From the NCBI GenBank assembly GCA_947253885.1, contig CAMYAO010000007.1:42037-106036 (forward strand): 64,000 nucleotides of DNA. The letters are read 5' to 3'. The notes beneath the pieces were generated by a model, which was not told the origin of the DNA, searched no databases, and saw nothing but the letters and a program-made list of their open reading frames with translations. This stretch comes from an uncultured Clostridium sp. (lineage in GTDB: Bacteria > Bacillota > Clostridia > Lachnospirales > Lachnospiraceae). Shown here piece by piece: positions 53,692 to 62,958 of the stretch (the first letter of the stretch is position 1; each line of letters begins with the position of its first letter). The translations under genes and the position numbers were made by a program.

Positions 53692-56600
53692 AATTTTTAG
53701 AGGTTTTTGAGGGAATCCAATTACAAAAAGATTTGAAAGAGATTGTAAAGGAAAGTGATGTGTTACATGTAACATCCAATCGAACACAAGATTCTATTAC
53801 GGTTACAGTAACTTTCCGGAGACTGATTCCAAAGAAAGAGATTTTTCGTTTAGAAGAATCTCTTTCTGCTATGCTCTCAAAGCAAAAAGTGGTTTCTATT
53901 CAGATTATCGAACGTTTTCAACTTTCTGCTCAATATACGGTAGAATTATTAACTAAGGCATATTGGGACAGTATTTTAGAATTTTTTCAAAGAAAAAGTC
54001 CGCTTATCTATAGTATTTTAAAAAATGCTTCTGTTACTTATCCGCAGGAGCATCAGCTGTGCATAACTTTGGAAGATACTTTTGTTGCGCATCAACGGGA
54101 AGAAGATATTTTTCAGTTCTTATATAAAACTTATAATGAAAAATGTGGAATTCATACAGAAATTGAAATTTTGTATGAAGAGAAAACAGAGAGTAAATAT
54201 ATAAAAAATTCTAAAATTCAATTAGAAAACGAAATTTCTCATATTACCAAACGCCTTATTGAAACGAAGCAAAAGAAAAAAGAAGCGGCGGAACATAAAA
54301 AATCGGAGCAGAATGAAAAGGAAAATTCTAAAAAAATCTATAAGGAATATCGAACACCTGTAAGGTCTTCGACTCCGGCAGATGTGATATATGGAAGAGA
54401 TTTTACAGATGATGCCGTCACTATGAATTCTGTTCAGGAAGATTACGGAGATGTGGTGTTTCGCGGGAAAATTTTTGCTTTAGAGACCAGAGAACTTCGA
54501 AACGGAAGAAAAACAATTGTCACTTTCAATCTTACAGATTTTACAGATTCGTTCACTGCAAAGATCTTTATTACAAATGAAAAGCTCAAAGGCTTTTTAA
54601 AAGATGTTAAGGTAGGGGGCTTTTATAAGATCAAGGGAAGCATCAGTGTGGATAAATTTGATCATGAAGCAACTATTTCGCATGTAGAAGGACTGAAAAA
54701 GATTCCGGATTTTACCACAATAAGAGAAGACCATGCTCCTGTTAAGCGTGTGGAATTGCATTGTCATACAAAGATGAGTGATATGGACGGTGTATCAGAG
54801 GCGGAAAAGATTATTGAAAGAGCTGATTCTTGGGGGCATCAGGCGATTGCTATTACAGATCATGGAAATGTTCAGGGATTTACAAATGCAAATCATGCAA
54901 AGATCGGCAAGGATTTTAAGATTATCTATGGAATGGAAGCTTACATCGTAGATGATACAAAGGGATTGGTTCAAAATCCGAGTGGACAGAGCTTTGAAGA
55001 CTCCTTTGTTGTATTTGATCTGGAAACAACCGGTTTCAGTCCAAAAAACTGCATGATTATAGAAATCGGTGCAGTAAAGGTTCAAGGTCAAACAATAGTG
55101 GATCGTTTTTCAACCTTTGTCAATCCCCGGATTCCGATTCCCTATCGAATTGAGGAATTAACTTCTATCAGTGACAATATGGTAATGAATGCTCCTACGA
55201 TAGAAGAGATACTTCCGGAGTTTCTGAAATTTTGCCAGAATTCCGTTATGGTGGCACACAATGCGGATTTTGACATGAGTTTTCTTCATTTTAATTGTAA
55301 AAAACAGTCATTACCGATTCCACAAACGGTATTGGATACCGTTACATTGGCACAATTTTTAATACCGGATATGACAAGATATAAACTGGATACACTGGCA
55401 AAAAGACTGGGAATTGTAAATCAACATCATCATCGTGCAGTGGATGATGCCGAAGCAACGGCGGAAATTTTTATGAAATTAGTTCATATGTTAAAAGAAC
55501 GACAGATTTTCAATCTGGATGAGTTGGCAAAACAACAGATGGATACAGAGAGCTTTGTTCGAAAGGCACATCCAAATCATGCTATTATGTTGGCATTAAA
55601 CGATGTTGGTCGTGTCAATCTGTACAAGCTGGTTTCCGATTCACATTTGAAATATTTTTATCGGACTCCACGAATCCCTAAAACTGAATTTATGAAGTAT
55701 CGGGAGGGGATTTTATTGGGTTCTGCCTGTGAGGCGGGAGAGTTGTATTCGGCACTGGTGGGAGGAAGATCGGATGAAGAGATTGCAAGAATTGTTGAAT
55801 TTTATGACTATTTAGAAATTCAGCCACTTGGAAACAATGCATTTATGATTGATTCTGATCGTTATGCTGTTTCATCAATGGAGGAAATCAAAGTACTTAA
55901 TCAGCGTGTAGTGGATTTAGGACGCCAATTCAAAAAGCCTGTTGTGGCAACCTGTGATGTTCATTTTTTGGATCCGGAGGATGAGATATACAGAAGGATT
56001 ATTATTGCCAACAAGTTTAAAAATTCGGATCAGCAGGCACCGTTGTATTTACGCACTACAGATGAAATGCTCAAAGAATTTGAATATCTTGGCTCAGATA
56101 TTGCAGAGGAAGTAGTAATTACGAATACAAACAGGATTGCAGATATGTGTGAAAAAATTTCACCGGTTCGTCCGGATAAATGTCCACCGATTATTGAAAA
56201 ATCCGATCGACAGTTACGTGATATCTGCTATAATAAGGCTCACGAACTATATGGACCGACACTTCCCGATGTGGTAGTGGAGCGTTTGGAGAGGGAACTC
56301 ACCTCTATTATCTCAAACGGGTTTGCCGTAATGTATATTATTGCTCAAAAACTGGTGTGGAAATCGAACGAAGATGGATACCTGGTAGGCTCAAGAGGCT
56401 CGGTAGGTTCCTCTTTTGTTGCCACTATGGCGGGAATCACTGAGGTAAATCCTTTGAGTCCCCATTATCTGTGTCCTAACTGTTTTTATGTCGATTTTGA
56501 TTCGGAAGAGGTAAAACAGTATGCCGGTCGTTCCGGCTGTGATATGCCGGATAAGATCTGTCCTGTTTGTGGAAAGCCTCTAAATAAAGAGGGATTTGAC

Positions 56601-58073
56601 ATTCCGTTTGAAACTTTTCTCGGATTCAAAGGAAACAAAGAGCCGGATATAGATCTGAATTTTTCCGGAGATTATCAGAGTAAAGCGCATAAATATACGG
56701 AAGTAATATTTGGAGACGGGCAGACATTTCGTGCGGGAACTATCGGCACGCTGGCAGAAAAAACGGCATTTGGTTATGTGAAAAATTATTACGAAGAAAG
56801 AAACCGGCAAAAACGAAAATGTGAAATCGAGCGATTACTGAAGGGCTGTGTAGATGTCAGAAGAACAACCGGACAGCATCCGGGTGGGATTATTGTGTTA
56901 CCGCTCGGAGAAAATATCTATTCTTTCACTCCCATACAACATCCTGCGAATGACATGTCAACTGATATTATTACAACACATTTTGATTATCATTCTATTG
57001 ATCATAACTTATTAAAATTAGATATTCTGGGACACGATGATCCGACTATGATACGTATGCTTCAAGATTTAACCGGTATTGATCCGCTGGATATTCCTTT
57101 AGATAACAAGGAGGTTATGAGTCTGTTTCAGAATACAAAAGCTTTGAAGGTGGAACCCGAGGAAATTTTGGGATGCAAATTGGGAGCACTGGGAATTCCA
57201 GAATTCGGCACTGATTTTGCAATGCAGATGTTAATTGACACACAGCCAAAAGCGTTTTCTGATTTGGTTCGAATTGCGGGACTGTCACATGGTACCGACG
57301 TATGGCTCGGAAATGCCAAAACACTGCTGGAAGAAGGAAAAGCCACCATTTCTACTGCTATTTGCACTCGAGACGATATTATGATCTATTTGATTCAGAT
57401 GGGTCTGGAAAGTGAACTTTCTTTTACAATTATGGAAAAGGTTCGAAAGGGAAAGGGATTGCAGAAGGAGTGGGAAACGGAAATGAGAGCCCATGGAGTT
57501 CCGGAATGGTATATATGGTCCTGTAATAAGATTAAATACATGTTTCCGAAGGCACATGCGGTTGCTTATGTAATGATGGCGTGGCGCATTGCATATTGTA
57601 AAGTGTTTTATCCATTGGCATACTATGCAGCTTTCTTCTCTATTCGGGCAAAAGCGTTCAGTTATGAGTTGATGTGTCTTGGAAAAGAGCGGTTAGAGCA
57701 CAATATTGCAGAATACAGTTCCAGAAAGGATGAATGGTCCAATAAAGATGAGGATACATTTCGCGATATGCGTATTGTGCAGGAAATGTATGCCAGAGGA
57801 TTTGAGTTTGCTCCTCTGGATCTGTACAAAGCCAAAGCCAGACATTTTCAGATTATCGATCATAAGATTATGCCGAGCATCAACAGCATTGACGGAATGG
57901 GGGACAATACGGCAGAGCAGTTGGAAGAGGCGGCAAAGCACGGCCCGTTTCTTTCAAAAGAAGATCTGAAAAAGAGGGCAAAGGTAAGTACCACTACCAT
58001 TGAGTCAATGAGCAGGATGGGATTACTGGAGGATCTGTCGGAATCCAATCAGTATTCTATTTTTGACCTGTAG
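53688..58073 (+). CDS. polC: DNA polymerase III PolC-type alpha subunit
   Basis: 1461 residues, the Gram-positive replicase. Order: N-terminal domains, OB fold (about 255-340), PHP domain (from VELHCHTKMSDMDG) split by the proofreading exonuclease (VVFDLETTGFSPKN to HHRAVDDAEATAEIF). The polymerase core contains a zinc motif CPNCFYVDFD...CPVCG and DIDLNFSGDYQ, then the helix-hairpin-helix near the C-terminus. Low-GC Firmicutes carry it for leading-strand synthesis. Length and motifs are complete. Confidence 0.97.
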   Translation: MKFLEVFEGIQLQKDLKEIVKESDVLHVTSNRTQDSITVTVTFRRLIPKKEIFRLEESLSAMLSKQKVVSIQIIERFQLSAQYTVELLTKAYWDSILEFFQRKSPLIYSILKNASVTYPQEHQLCITLEDTFVAHQREEDIFQFLYKTYNEKCGIHTEIEILYEEKTESKYIKNSKIQLENEISHITKRLIETKQKKKEAAEHKKSEQNEKENSKKIYKEYRTPVRSSTPADVIYGRDFTDDAVTMNSVQEDYGDVVFRGKIFALETRELRNGRKTIVTFNLTDFTDSFTAKIFITNEKLKGFLKDVKVGGFYKIKGSISVDKFDHEATISHVEGLKKIPDFTTIREDHAPVKRVELHCHTKMSDMDGVSEAEKIIERADSWGHQAIAITDHGNVQGFTNANHAKIGKDFKIIYGMEAYIVDDTKGLVQNPSGQSFEDSFVVFDLETTGFSPKNCMIIEIGAVKVQGQTIVDRFSTFVNPRIPIPYRIEELTSISDNMVMNAPTIEEILPEFLKFCQNSVMVAHNADFDMSFLHFNCKKQSLPIPQTVLDTVTLAQFLIPDMTRYKLDTLAKRLGIVNQHHHRAVDDAEATAEIFMKLVHMLKERQIFNLDELAKQQMDTESFVRKAHPNHAIMLALNDVGRVNLYKLVSDSHLKYFYRTPRIPKTEFMKYREGILLGSACEAGELYSALVGGRSDEEIARIVEFYDYLEIQPLGNNAFMIDSDRYAVSSMEEIKVLNQRVVDLGRQFKKPVVATCDVHFLDPEDEIYRRIIIANKFKNSDQQAPLYLRTTDEMLKEFEYLGSDIAEEVVITNTNRIADMCEKISPVRPDKCPPIIEKSDRQLRDICYNKAHELYGPTLPDVVVERLERELTSIISNGFAVMYIIAQKLVWKSNEDGYLVGSRGSVGSSFVATMAGITEVNPLSPHYLCPNCFYVDFDSEEVKQYAGRSGCDMPDKICPVCGKPLNKEGFDIPFETFLGFKGNKEPDIDLNFSGDYQSKAHKYTEVIFGDGQTFRAGTIGTLAEKTAFGYVKNYYEERNRQKRKCEIERLLKGCVDVRRTTGQHPGGIIVLPLGENIYSFTPIQHPANDMSTDIITTHFDYHSIDHNLLKLDILGHDDPTMIRMLQDLTGIDPLDIPLDNKEVMSLFQNTKALKVEPEEILGCKLGALGIPEFGTDFAMQMLIDTQPKAFSDLVRIAGLSHGTDVWLGNAKTLLEEGKATISTAICTRDDIMIYLIQMGLESELSFTIMEKVRKGKGLQKEWETEMRAHGVPEWYIWSCNKIKYMFPKAHAVAYVMMAWRIAYCKVFYPLAYYAAFFSIRAKAFSYELMCLGKERLEHNIAEYSSRKDEWSNKDEDTFRDMRIVQEMYARGFEFAPLDLYKAKARHFQIIDHKIMPSINSIDGMGDNTAEQLEEAAKHGPFLSKEDLKKRAKVSTTTIESMSRMGLLEDLSESNQYSIFDL

Positions 58074-58110
58074 GATATAATTATAAAGAAAGAAGAAACA
58101 GGAGACAGGA

Positions 58111-58965
58111 ATGAGAGAATTGTCAGAAATACGGGATGAAATTGATAAAATAGATGCTGAGATTGTACGATTATTTGAAAAACGAATGGATCTGACAACG
58201 GATGTGGCATCTTATAAAATCAAAGTTGGAAAGCCGGTATTTGATCAGGAAAGAGAACGAGCAAAAATTTCAAGTGTGCAGAGTCTGACACATTCAGATA
58301 TTACGGCGCAGGGAGTCAAAGAATTGTTTGAACATATTATGTTCATCAGTCGGACAAATCAATATCAGCTTTTAACACAATCTGATCCGTCCAATTACAG
58401 TATCTTTGATGCCTTGCCGTCAGTCAGTCTCAAAAATATTCCTGTCTATGTGAAAAGAGGTCTGGAAACATTGGCAACAGATATCTACCCTGAAATAAAT
58501 CAATTACAGATAATAGAAACTGAAGAAAATCTGTTGGATATTTTAGAACAAAACGAGCATGCATTCGGGTTGTATGAAATTCCGGCAGATGATGCTGTTT
58601 TTTCTTGTTATAATCAGATAGCAAATCATAATCTGTGTATTGTTCAATGTCATTATATGGATCATTTACGAAAAAAAAGGGTAGTATTGCTAAGTGCACG
58701 AAAACTGACATTGGAGGGTGCAAAACAGATTACACTGTGTTTTGAAGCGTCTCATGAGTGCGGAAGCTTATATCATTTATTATTACACTTGATCTATAAC
58801 CGAATCAATCTGAATCGAATCGGTTCAATGATCTGTTCTGACAACCCGAAGAAATACCGTTTTTTTATCGATATGGAGGGAGATGAATCAGAATCATCCG
58901 TTCAAAATGCTATACTCGGATTAAAAGGGGAAGCACAGAATTTCAGCATATTGGGGATATATTAA
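58111..58965 (+). CDS. Chorismate mutase with degenerate prephenate dehydratase/ACT region
   Basis: 284 residues. The AroQ-type chorismate mutase domain (1-90) is complete: R8, R25, K35/K37, D44, R47, E48 match the E. coli active site, and HIMFISRTNQYQ fits the last helix. The middle (about 95-200) matches the length and position of a shrunken prephenate dehydratase domain but has no recognisable TRF catalytic motif. Residues about 205-280 look like an ACT domain (SLYHLLLHLIYNRINLNRIG). It may be a mutase allosterically controlled by an amino acid, having lost dehydratase activity. AAACAGGAGACAGG precedes the ATG. Phenylalanine would then need a dehydratase elsewhere. Confidence 0.75.
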   Translation: MRELSEIRDEIDKIDAEIVRLFEKRMDLTTDVASYKIKVGKPVFDQERERAKISSVQSLTHSDITAQGVKELFEHIMFISRTNQYQLLTQSDPSNYSIFDALPSVSLKNIPVYVKRGLETLATDIYPEINQLQIIETEENLLDILEQNEHAFGLYEIPADDAVFSCYNQIANHNLCIVQCHYMDHLRKKRVVLLSARKLTLEGAKQITLCFEASHECGSLYHLLLHLIYNRINLNRIGSMICSDNPKKYRFFIDMEGDESESSVQNAILGLKGEAQNFSILGIY

Positions 58966-58966
58966 A

Positions 58967-59785
58967 ATGAGATATAAAAAATTATTTTTAACAGACATTG
59001 ACGGAACTCTGGTTTCCGACAAAAAACAGATATCAGCTGGTAATAAAAAGGCAATTCTGCAAGCGCTTTATGAAGGAAATGCTGTTGCAATCTGCACAGG
59101 AAGGGCACACGCAAGCGCAGAGTTGGTTGCAAAACAGATTCCGTTTCAACAAAAGGGATGTTTTATCATCTCTTTTAACGGTTCTATTATATTTGATTGT
59201 TACAAACAGCAATTTATCAGTCGAAAAGGTCTTTTATTTGAAGATACCGCTTATCTGTTCAAAGAAGCGCAGGCATGGGGAATTCATGTACAGACTTATT
59301 CTGAACATGAACTTTTAACTTTAAAACGGACACCTGAGATGGAAACTTATATCCACATTACTAAAACACCGTATCGCATTTTGAATTCTATACAGGAATT
59401 GAAGGGGACGGCAATGCCGAAGATTTTGCTGTCCGCTTCCAATCAGCGTCTTTTAGAGTTTCAGGCGGCACACCGTGCATTTTCGGATCATCATCTGACC
59501 ACTGTATTTTCCGACTATGAATATTTAGAATATATGCCGGAGGAGGTAAGTAAGGGGCAGGCGCTGGAGAGATTGGCGAAGCTGCTTGAACTTCCGCTTT
59601 CTGATACAGTTGCAATCGGAGATCAGGATAATGATATCTCCATGATCCGATCTGCCGGAGTCGGGATCAGTATTGCAAACGGAATAACACCGTTAAAAGA
59701 AACTGCGGATTATGTTACGACAGCTACCAATAATGAAAGTGGTGTGTCAGAAGCACTTTATAAATTTGTTTTGGAAACAGATTGA
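58967..59785 (+). CDS. HAD superfamily (Cof-type) phosphatase
   Basis: 272 residues, Cof-like HAD IIB hydrolase. Motif I LTDIDGTLVS, motif II SFNGS, motif III lysine SKGQALERL, motif IV GDQDNDISMI. Such enzymes dephosphorylate sugar phosphates or cofactors; the substrate is unknown. It starts 1 base after the chorismate mutase stop. Its last codons overlap the infC promoter. Confidence 0.9.
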   Translation: MRYKKLFLTDIDGTLVSDKKQISAGNKKAILQALYEGNAVAICTGRAHASAELVAKQIPFQQKGCFIISFNGSIIFDCYKQQFISRKGLLFEDTAYLFKEAQAWGIHVQTYSEHELLTLKRTPEMETYIHITKTPYRILNSIQELKGTAMPKILLSASNQRLLEFQAAHRAFSDHHLTTVFSDYEYLEYMPEEVSKGQALERLAKLLELPLSDTVAIGDQDNDISMIRSAGVGISIANGITPLKETADYVTTATNNESGVSEALYKFVLETD

Positions 59786-59811
59786 CAAACGTCGGGAGAC
59801 TGTGATATTAT
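59782..59811 (+). promoter_or_regulatory. Promoter of the infC-rpmI-rplT operon
   Basis: Perfect TTGACA (59782-59787), an 18-base spacer and TATTAT (59806-59811). The -35 overlaps the stop codon of the HAD gene. Confidence 0.8.
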
Positions 59812-59817
59812 GCTAAT

Positions 59818-59938
59818 GTTGTAATCAAAACAAAGCAGAGTATCCGCTCTCACCCTGGCATTATAATGACCAGTGGTTTATAAGCGCAACGCTTTTGGTT
59901 GTATTGTATGTGGATAGTCTGACTATCCATTTTTTCGT
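59818..59938 (+). promoter_or_regulatory. L20-type autoregulatory leader with attenuator
   Basis: A roughly 120-nt untranslated leader ahead of infC. It ends in TGGATAGT, CTG, ACTATCCA and TTTTTT (59911-59935), a classic intrinsic terminator. In low-GC Firmicutes, ribosomal protein L20 binds this leader and favours termination, setting IF3-L35-L20 output. The upstream part (GCAGAGTATCCGCTCTCACCC) can fold as a competing structure. Identification is by position and terminator; no covariance search was possible. Confidence 0.7.
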
Positions 59939-59956
59939 TTAACGGAGGTATCAGCT

Positions 59957-60466
59957 ATTAATAATAAGTTAATGATTAATGAACAAATCAGAGATCGAGA
60001 GGTACGTGTAATTGATGCGGATGGGAACCAGTTAGGTATCATGTCCTCAAAAGAAGCCTATCAGAAAGCACAGGAAGCTGAGTTGGATCTGGTTAAGATT
60101 TCACCGAATGCAAAGCCGCCTGTGTGTAAAATCATTGATTATGGAAAATATCGTTACGAGCTTGCCCGTAAGGAAAAACAGGCAAAGAAAAACCAAAAGA
60201 TGGTTGAGATCAAAGAAGTACGCTTATCGCCAAACATTGAGACCAACGACCTAAACACCAAGATCAATGCAGCAAAGAAGTTCATTGGTAAAGGAGATAA
60301 AGTCAAGGTTACTTTAAGATTCCGTGGTAGAGAAATGGTTCATGTTCAAAACAGTCGACATATTTTGGATGATTTTACAGAAGCACTGTCTGAAATTGCG
60401 GTTGTAGAAAAAGCCCCTAAAATGGAAGGGCGCTCAATGAGTATGATACTTAGCGAAAAGAAATAA
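59957..60466 (+). CDS. infC: Translation initiation factor IF-3, AUU start
   Basis: 169 residues if read from ATT 59957. GGAGG (59944-59948) is 8 bases before this ATT but 23 bases before the first in-frame ATG (59972), so the rare AUU start is favoured. AUU is the known start of infC in several bacteria and lets IF3 limit its own translation. The protein shows NEQIRDREVRVIDADG, the N-domain, the YGKYRYELARKEKQAKKNQK linker and the C-domain with VKVTLRFRGREM. First gene of the operon with rpmI and rplT. Confidence 0.93.
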   Translation: MNNKLMINEQIRDREVRVIDADGNQLGIMSSKEAYQKAQEAELDLVKISPNAKPPVCKIIDYGKYRYELARKEKQAKKNQKMVEIKEVRLSPNIETNDLNTKINAAKKFIGKGDKVKVTLRFRGREMVHVQNSRHILDDFTEALSEIAVVEKAPKMEGRSMSMILSEKK

Positions 60467-60489
60467 GGAAGATTCAGGAGGATTTTATC

Positions 60490-60687
60490 ATGCCAAAAAT
60501 GAAAACAAACAGATCTGCTGCTAAACGTTTCAAGAAAACCGGAACCGGTAAATTAAAAAGAAACAAAGCATATAAAAGCCATATCTTAACTAAGAAAACC
60601 ACAAAGAGAAAAAGAAATCTTAGAAAGGCTGCTATTACAGATGCAACCAATGTTAAGAATATGAAAAAGATTTTACCATATCTATAG
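60490..60687 (+). CDS. rpmI: Ribosomal protein L35
   Basis: 65 residues, strongly basic: MPKMKTNRSAAKRFKKTGTG is the family N-terminus. CAGGAGG before the ATG. It lies 23 bases after infC and 25 before rplT. Confidence 0.98.
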   Translation: MPKMKTNRSAAKRFKKTGTGKLKRNKAYKSHILTKKTTKRKRNLRKAAITDATNVKNMKKILPYL

Positions 60688-60712
60688 GATTTTCAGTTAG
60701 GAGGATATTTCA

Positions 60713-61069
60713 ATGGCAAGAATTAAAGGCGGATTAAACGCAAAGAAAAGACATAACAGAACTTTAAAATTAGCAAAAGGTTACAGAGGTGCCCGTTCAA
60801 AGCAGTACCGTATTGCAAAGCAGTCTGTAATGAGAGCTTTGACATCTGCATATGCCGGACGTAAGCAGAGAAAAAGACAGTTTAGAAGACTGTGGATTGC
60901 CCGTATTAATGCAGCTGCTCGTTTAAACGGTTTATCTTACAGCAAATTTATGTATGGCTTAAAATTGGCAGATGTTACCGTAAATCGTAAGATGCTTGCA
61001 GAATTGGCTGTTAATGATGCAGAAGGATTTGCTAGTTTGGTAGAAATCGCTAAATCAAAATTAGCTTAA
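60713..61069 (+). CDS. rplT: Ribosomal protein L20
   Basis: 118 residues, full length; ARIKGGLNAKKRHNRTLKLA and GRKQRKRQFRRLWIARINAA are diagnostic. L20 assembles early on 23S rRNA and is the likely repressor of its own operon through the leader upstream of infC. Preceded by TAGGAGG. Confidence 0.98.
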   Translation: MARIKGGLNAKKRHNRTLKLAKGYRGARSKQYRIAKQSVMRALTSAYAGRKQRKRQFRRLWIARINAAARLNGLSYSKFMYGLKLADVTVNRKMLAELAVNDAEGFASLVEIAKSKLA

Positions 61070-61086
61070 TTTTTTAAAAAAAAGTA

Positions 61087-61115
61087 TTGCAATCTGATAT
61101 TTTCTGTGATAATAT
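61087..61115 (+). promoter_or_regulatory. Promoter of tRNA-Glu
   Basis: TTGCAA (61087-61092), a 17-base spacer and TAATAT (61110-61115), 11 bases before the tRNA. No terminator separates rplT from this point. Confidence 0.65.
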
Positions 61116-61126
61116 CAATTGCATAT

Positions 61127-61198
61127 GGTTCATTGGTCAAGCGGTTAAGACGCCGCCCTCTCACGGCGGAAACAGGGGTTCGATTCCCCTATGAACTG
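61127..61198 (+). tRNA. tRNA-Glu (anticodon CTC)
   Basis: 72 bases forming a full cloverleaf: acceptor GGTTCAT with ATGAACT, anticodon stem CCGCC with GGCGG around the loop CTCTCAC (anticodon CTC, reading GAG), and T arm AGGGG TTCGATT CCCCT. The 3' CCA is not encoded (CTGTTG follows). Bases and loop fit tRNA-Glu. Confidence 0.93.
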
Positions 61199-61224
61199 TT
61201 GACTGTTTAAGAACAGCCCAACCC

Positions 61225-61260
61225 CGAAAGGCATTCACAAATATTTGTGAATGCCTTTCG
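61225..61260. terminator. 36-bp perfect palindrome between tRNA-Glu and rimP
   Basis: CGAAAGGCATTCACAAAT (61225-61242) is followed by its exact reverse complement to 61260. It can fold into an 18-bp stem on either strand. Only a weak T-rich tail follows, so it may be a terminator for the tRNA or a dyad with another role. Confidence 0.55.
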
Positions 61261-61288
61261 TAATATTTGCACGAAAGAAGGTGAACAG

Positions 61289-61756
61289 ATGTCTCGAAAG
61301 GAAATTTATGAAACAAAAACAGAACAGCTATTGATCCCAATTATGGAACAGTACGGGTTTGAGTTAGTGGATGTGGAATTCGTAAAGGAAGGCGACACTT
61401 GGTATTTACGTGCCTATATTGATAAGGAAAACGGCATAACAGTAGATGACTGCGAGTTGGTTGCACGTGATATGAATGAAAAGCTGGACGAATTGGATTA
61501 TATCGAGGAGTCTTATATATTTGAAGTCAGCTCGCCGGGTTTGGGAAGACCTTTAAAAAAGGAAAAAGATTATCAGCGCAGTGTGGGAAAGGAAATAGAA
61601 ATCCGCACTTACAGAGCAATTGACAGACAAAAAGAATTCTTTGGTATTTTGATAGATTATACAGATACAGATGTTACAATAGAAATGGAAGATCAGCAGA
61701 AGAGAACATTCCTCAAGAAGGAAATTTCATTGATTCGATTGGCATTTCATTTTTAA
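61289..61756 (+). CDS. rimP: Ribosome maturation factor RimP
   Basis: 155 residues from ATG 61289 (GAAGGTG upstream; the earlier in-frame ATG lies in the palindrome). YGFELVDVEFVKEGDTWYLR, GITVDDCELVARDMNEKLDE and YIFEVSSPGLGRPLKK are family signatures. It assists 30S assembly. First gene of the conserved rimP-nusA-ylxR-ylxQ-infB operon. Confidence 0.97.
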   Translation: MSRKEIYETKTEQLLIPIMEQYGFELVDVEFVKEGDTWYLRAYIDKENGITVDDCELVARDMNEKLDELDYIEESYIFEVSSPGLGRPLKKEKDYQRSVGKEIEIRTYRAIDRQKEFFGILIDYTDTDVTIEMEDQQKRTFLKKEISLIRLAFHF

Positions 61757-61807
61757 TTATCAATATTTTATATGCACGGGAGCATATAACGACAGGAGGA
61801 AGGCCGA

Positions 61808-62956
61808 ATGGCAAAATCTAGTAAAAAAGATCAAAATGAATTATTACTGGCATTGGATTTGATTGCTGCTGAAAAAAACATTGATAAAGAGGTTTTTATT
61901 GAAGCAATCAAAAATTCTTTATTGACTGCTTGCAAGCAGCAGTACAGTGAAAACAATAAAATTCCTGTAAATGCAGAAGTAATAATGGATCCGGATACTT
62001 GTGAATATCATGTGTATTTAAAAAAGGAAGTGGTGGATGAAGTAGAACAGCCTGTAACACAGATCAGTTTGGAAGAGGCTCGTTTGAAAGACGGTTCCCT
62101 GGATATCGGAGATATTTACAATGAAGAGATTCAATCAAAGGAGTTCAGCAGGATTGCGGCACAGAATGCAAAACAGATTATTACACAAAAGATTCGTGAG
62201 GAAGAACGAAATGTTATACTGGCAGAGTTTAACGGACGTCAGAAAGATGTTGTAACAGGAATTGTACAACGCTATATTGGCAGAAATGTTTCAATCAACC
62301 TGGGAAAAGCAGATGCAATTCTTTCTGAAAATGAAATGATACCCGGAGAAACATTTCAACCGACACAGAGAGTAAAGGTGTATATTCTGGAGGTGAAATC
62401 CACTAATCGTGGACCGAAAATCCTGGTATCAAGAACTCACCCTGAATTTGTAAAGCGTCTCTTTGAGGAAGAAGTGGCAGAAGTGCGGGAGGGTTTGGTA
62501 GAAATCAGAAGCATTTCCCGTGAAGCCGGCAGCCGAACTAAGATGGCAGTCGCATCGTATGATCCGAATGTGGATCCTGTAGGAGCTTGTGTCGGAATGA
62601 ACGGAGCACGTGTCAATGAGGTGGTTGCCGAGTTAAATGGAGAAAAGATCGATATTATTAACTGGGATGATACACCGGCAGTGTTAATCGAGAATGCATT
62701 AAGCCCCGCAAAAGTGGTATCTGTTATTGCTGATACAGAAGAAAAAACAGCAAAAGTAGTAGTACCGGATTATCAGCTTTCTCTTGCGATCGGAAAGGAA
62801 GGTCAGAATGCACGTTTGGCTGCGCGTTTGACCGGATATAAAATTGATATAAAAAGTGAGACGCAGGCGCAGGAAGCTGAGGATTTTATCTCTTATGAAT
62901 CGGAAATGGAAGAGGATGAATTTGATGATGAATTAGAGTTTGATGACGAGGCTTGA
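61808..62956 (+). CDS. nusA: Transcription termination/antitermination protein NusA
   Basis: 382 residues. N-terminal RNA-polymerase-binding domain, S1 domain (about 130-200, VVTGIVQRYIGRNVSINLG), two KH domains (SYDPNVDPVGACVGMNGARV and LAIGKEGQNARLAARLTGY) and a short acidic tail rich in D and E. It lacks the AR repeats of proteobacterial NusA, normal in Firmicutes. AGGAGG precedes the ATG. Confidence 0.97.
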   Translation: MAKSSKKDQNELLLALDLIAAEKNIDKEVFIEAIKNSLLTACKQQYSENNKIPVNAEVIMDPDTCEYHVYLKKEVVDEVEQPVTQISLEEARLKDGSLDIGDIYNEEIQSKEFSRIAAQNAKQIITQKIREEERNVILAEFNGRQKDVVTGIVQRYIGRNVSINLGKADAILSENEMIPGETFQPTQRVKVYILEVKSTNRGPKILVSRTHPEFVKRLFEEEVAEVREGLVEIRSISREAGSRTKMAVASYDPNVDPVGACVGMNGARVNEVVAELNGEKIDIINWDDTPAVLIENALSPAKVVSVIADTEEKTAKVVVPDYQLSLAIGKEGQNARLAARLTGYKIDIKSETQAQEAEDFISYESEMEEDEFDDELEFDDEA

Positions 62957-62958
62957 TC

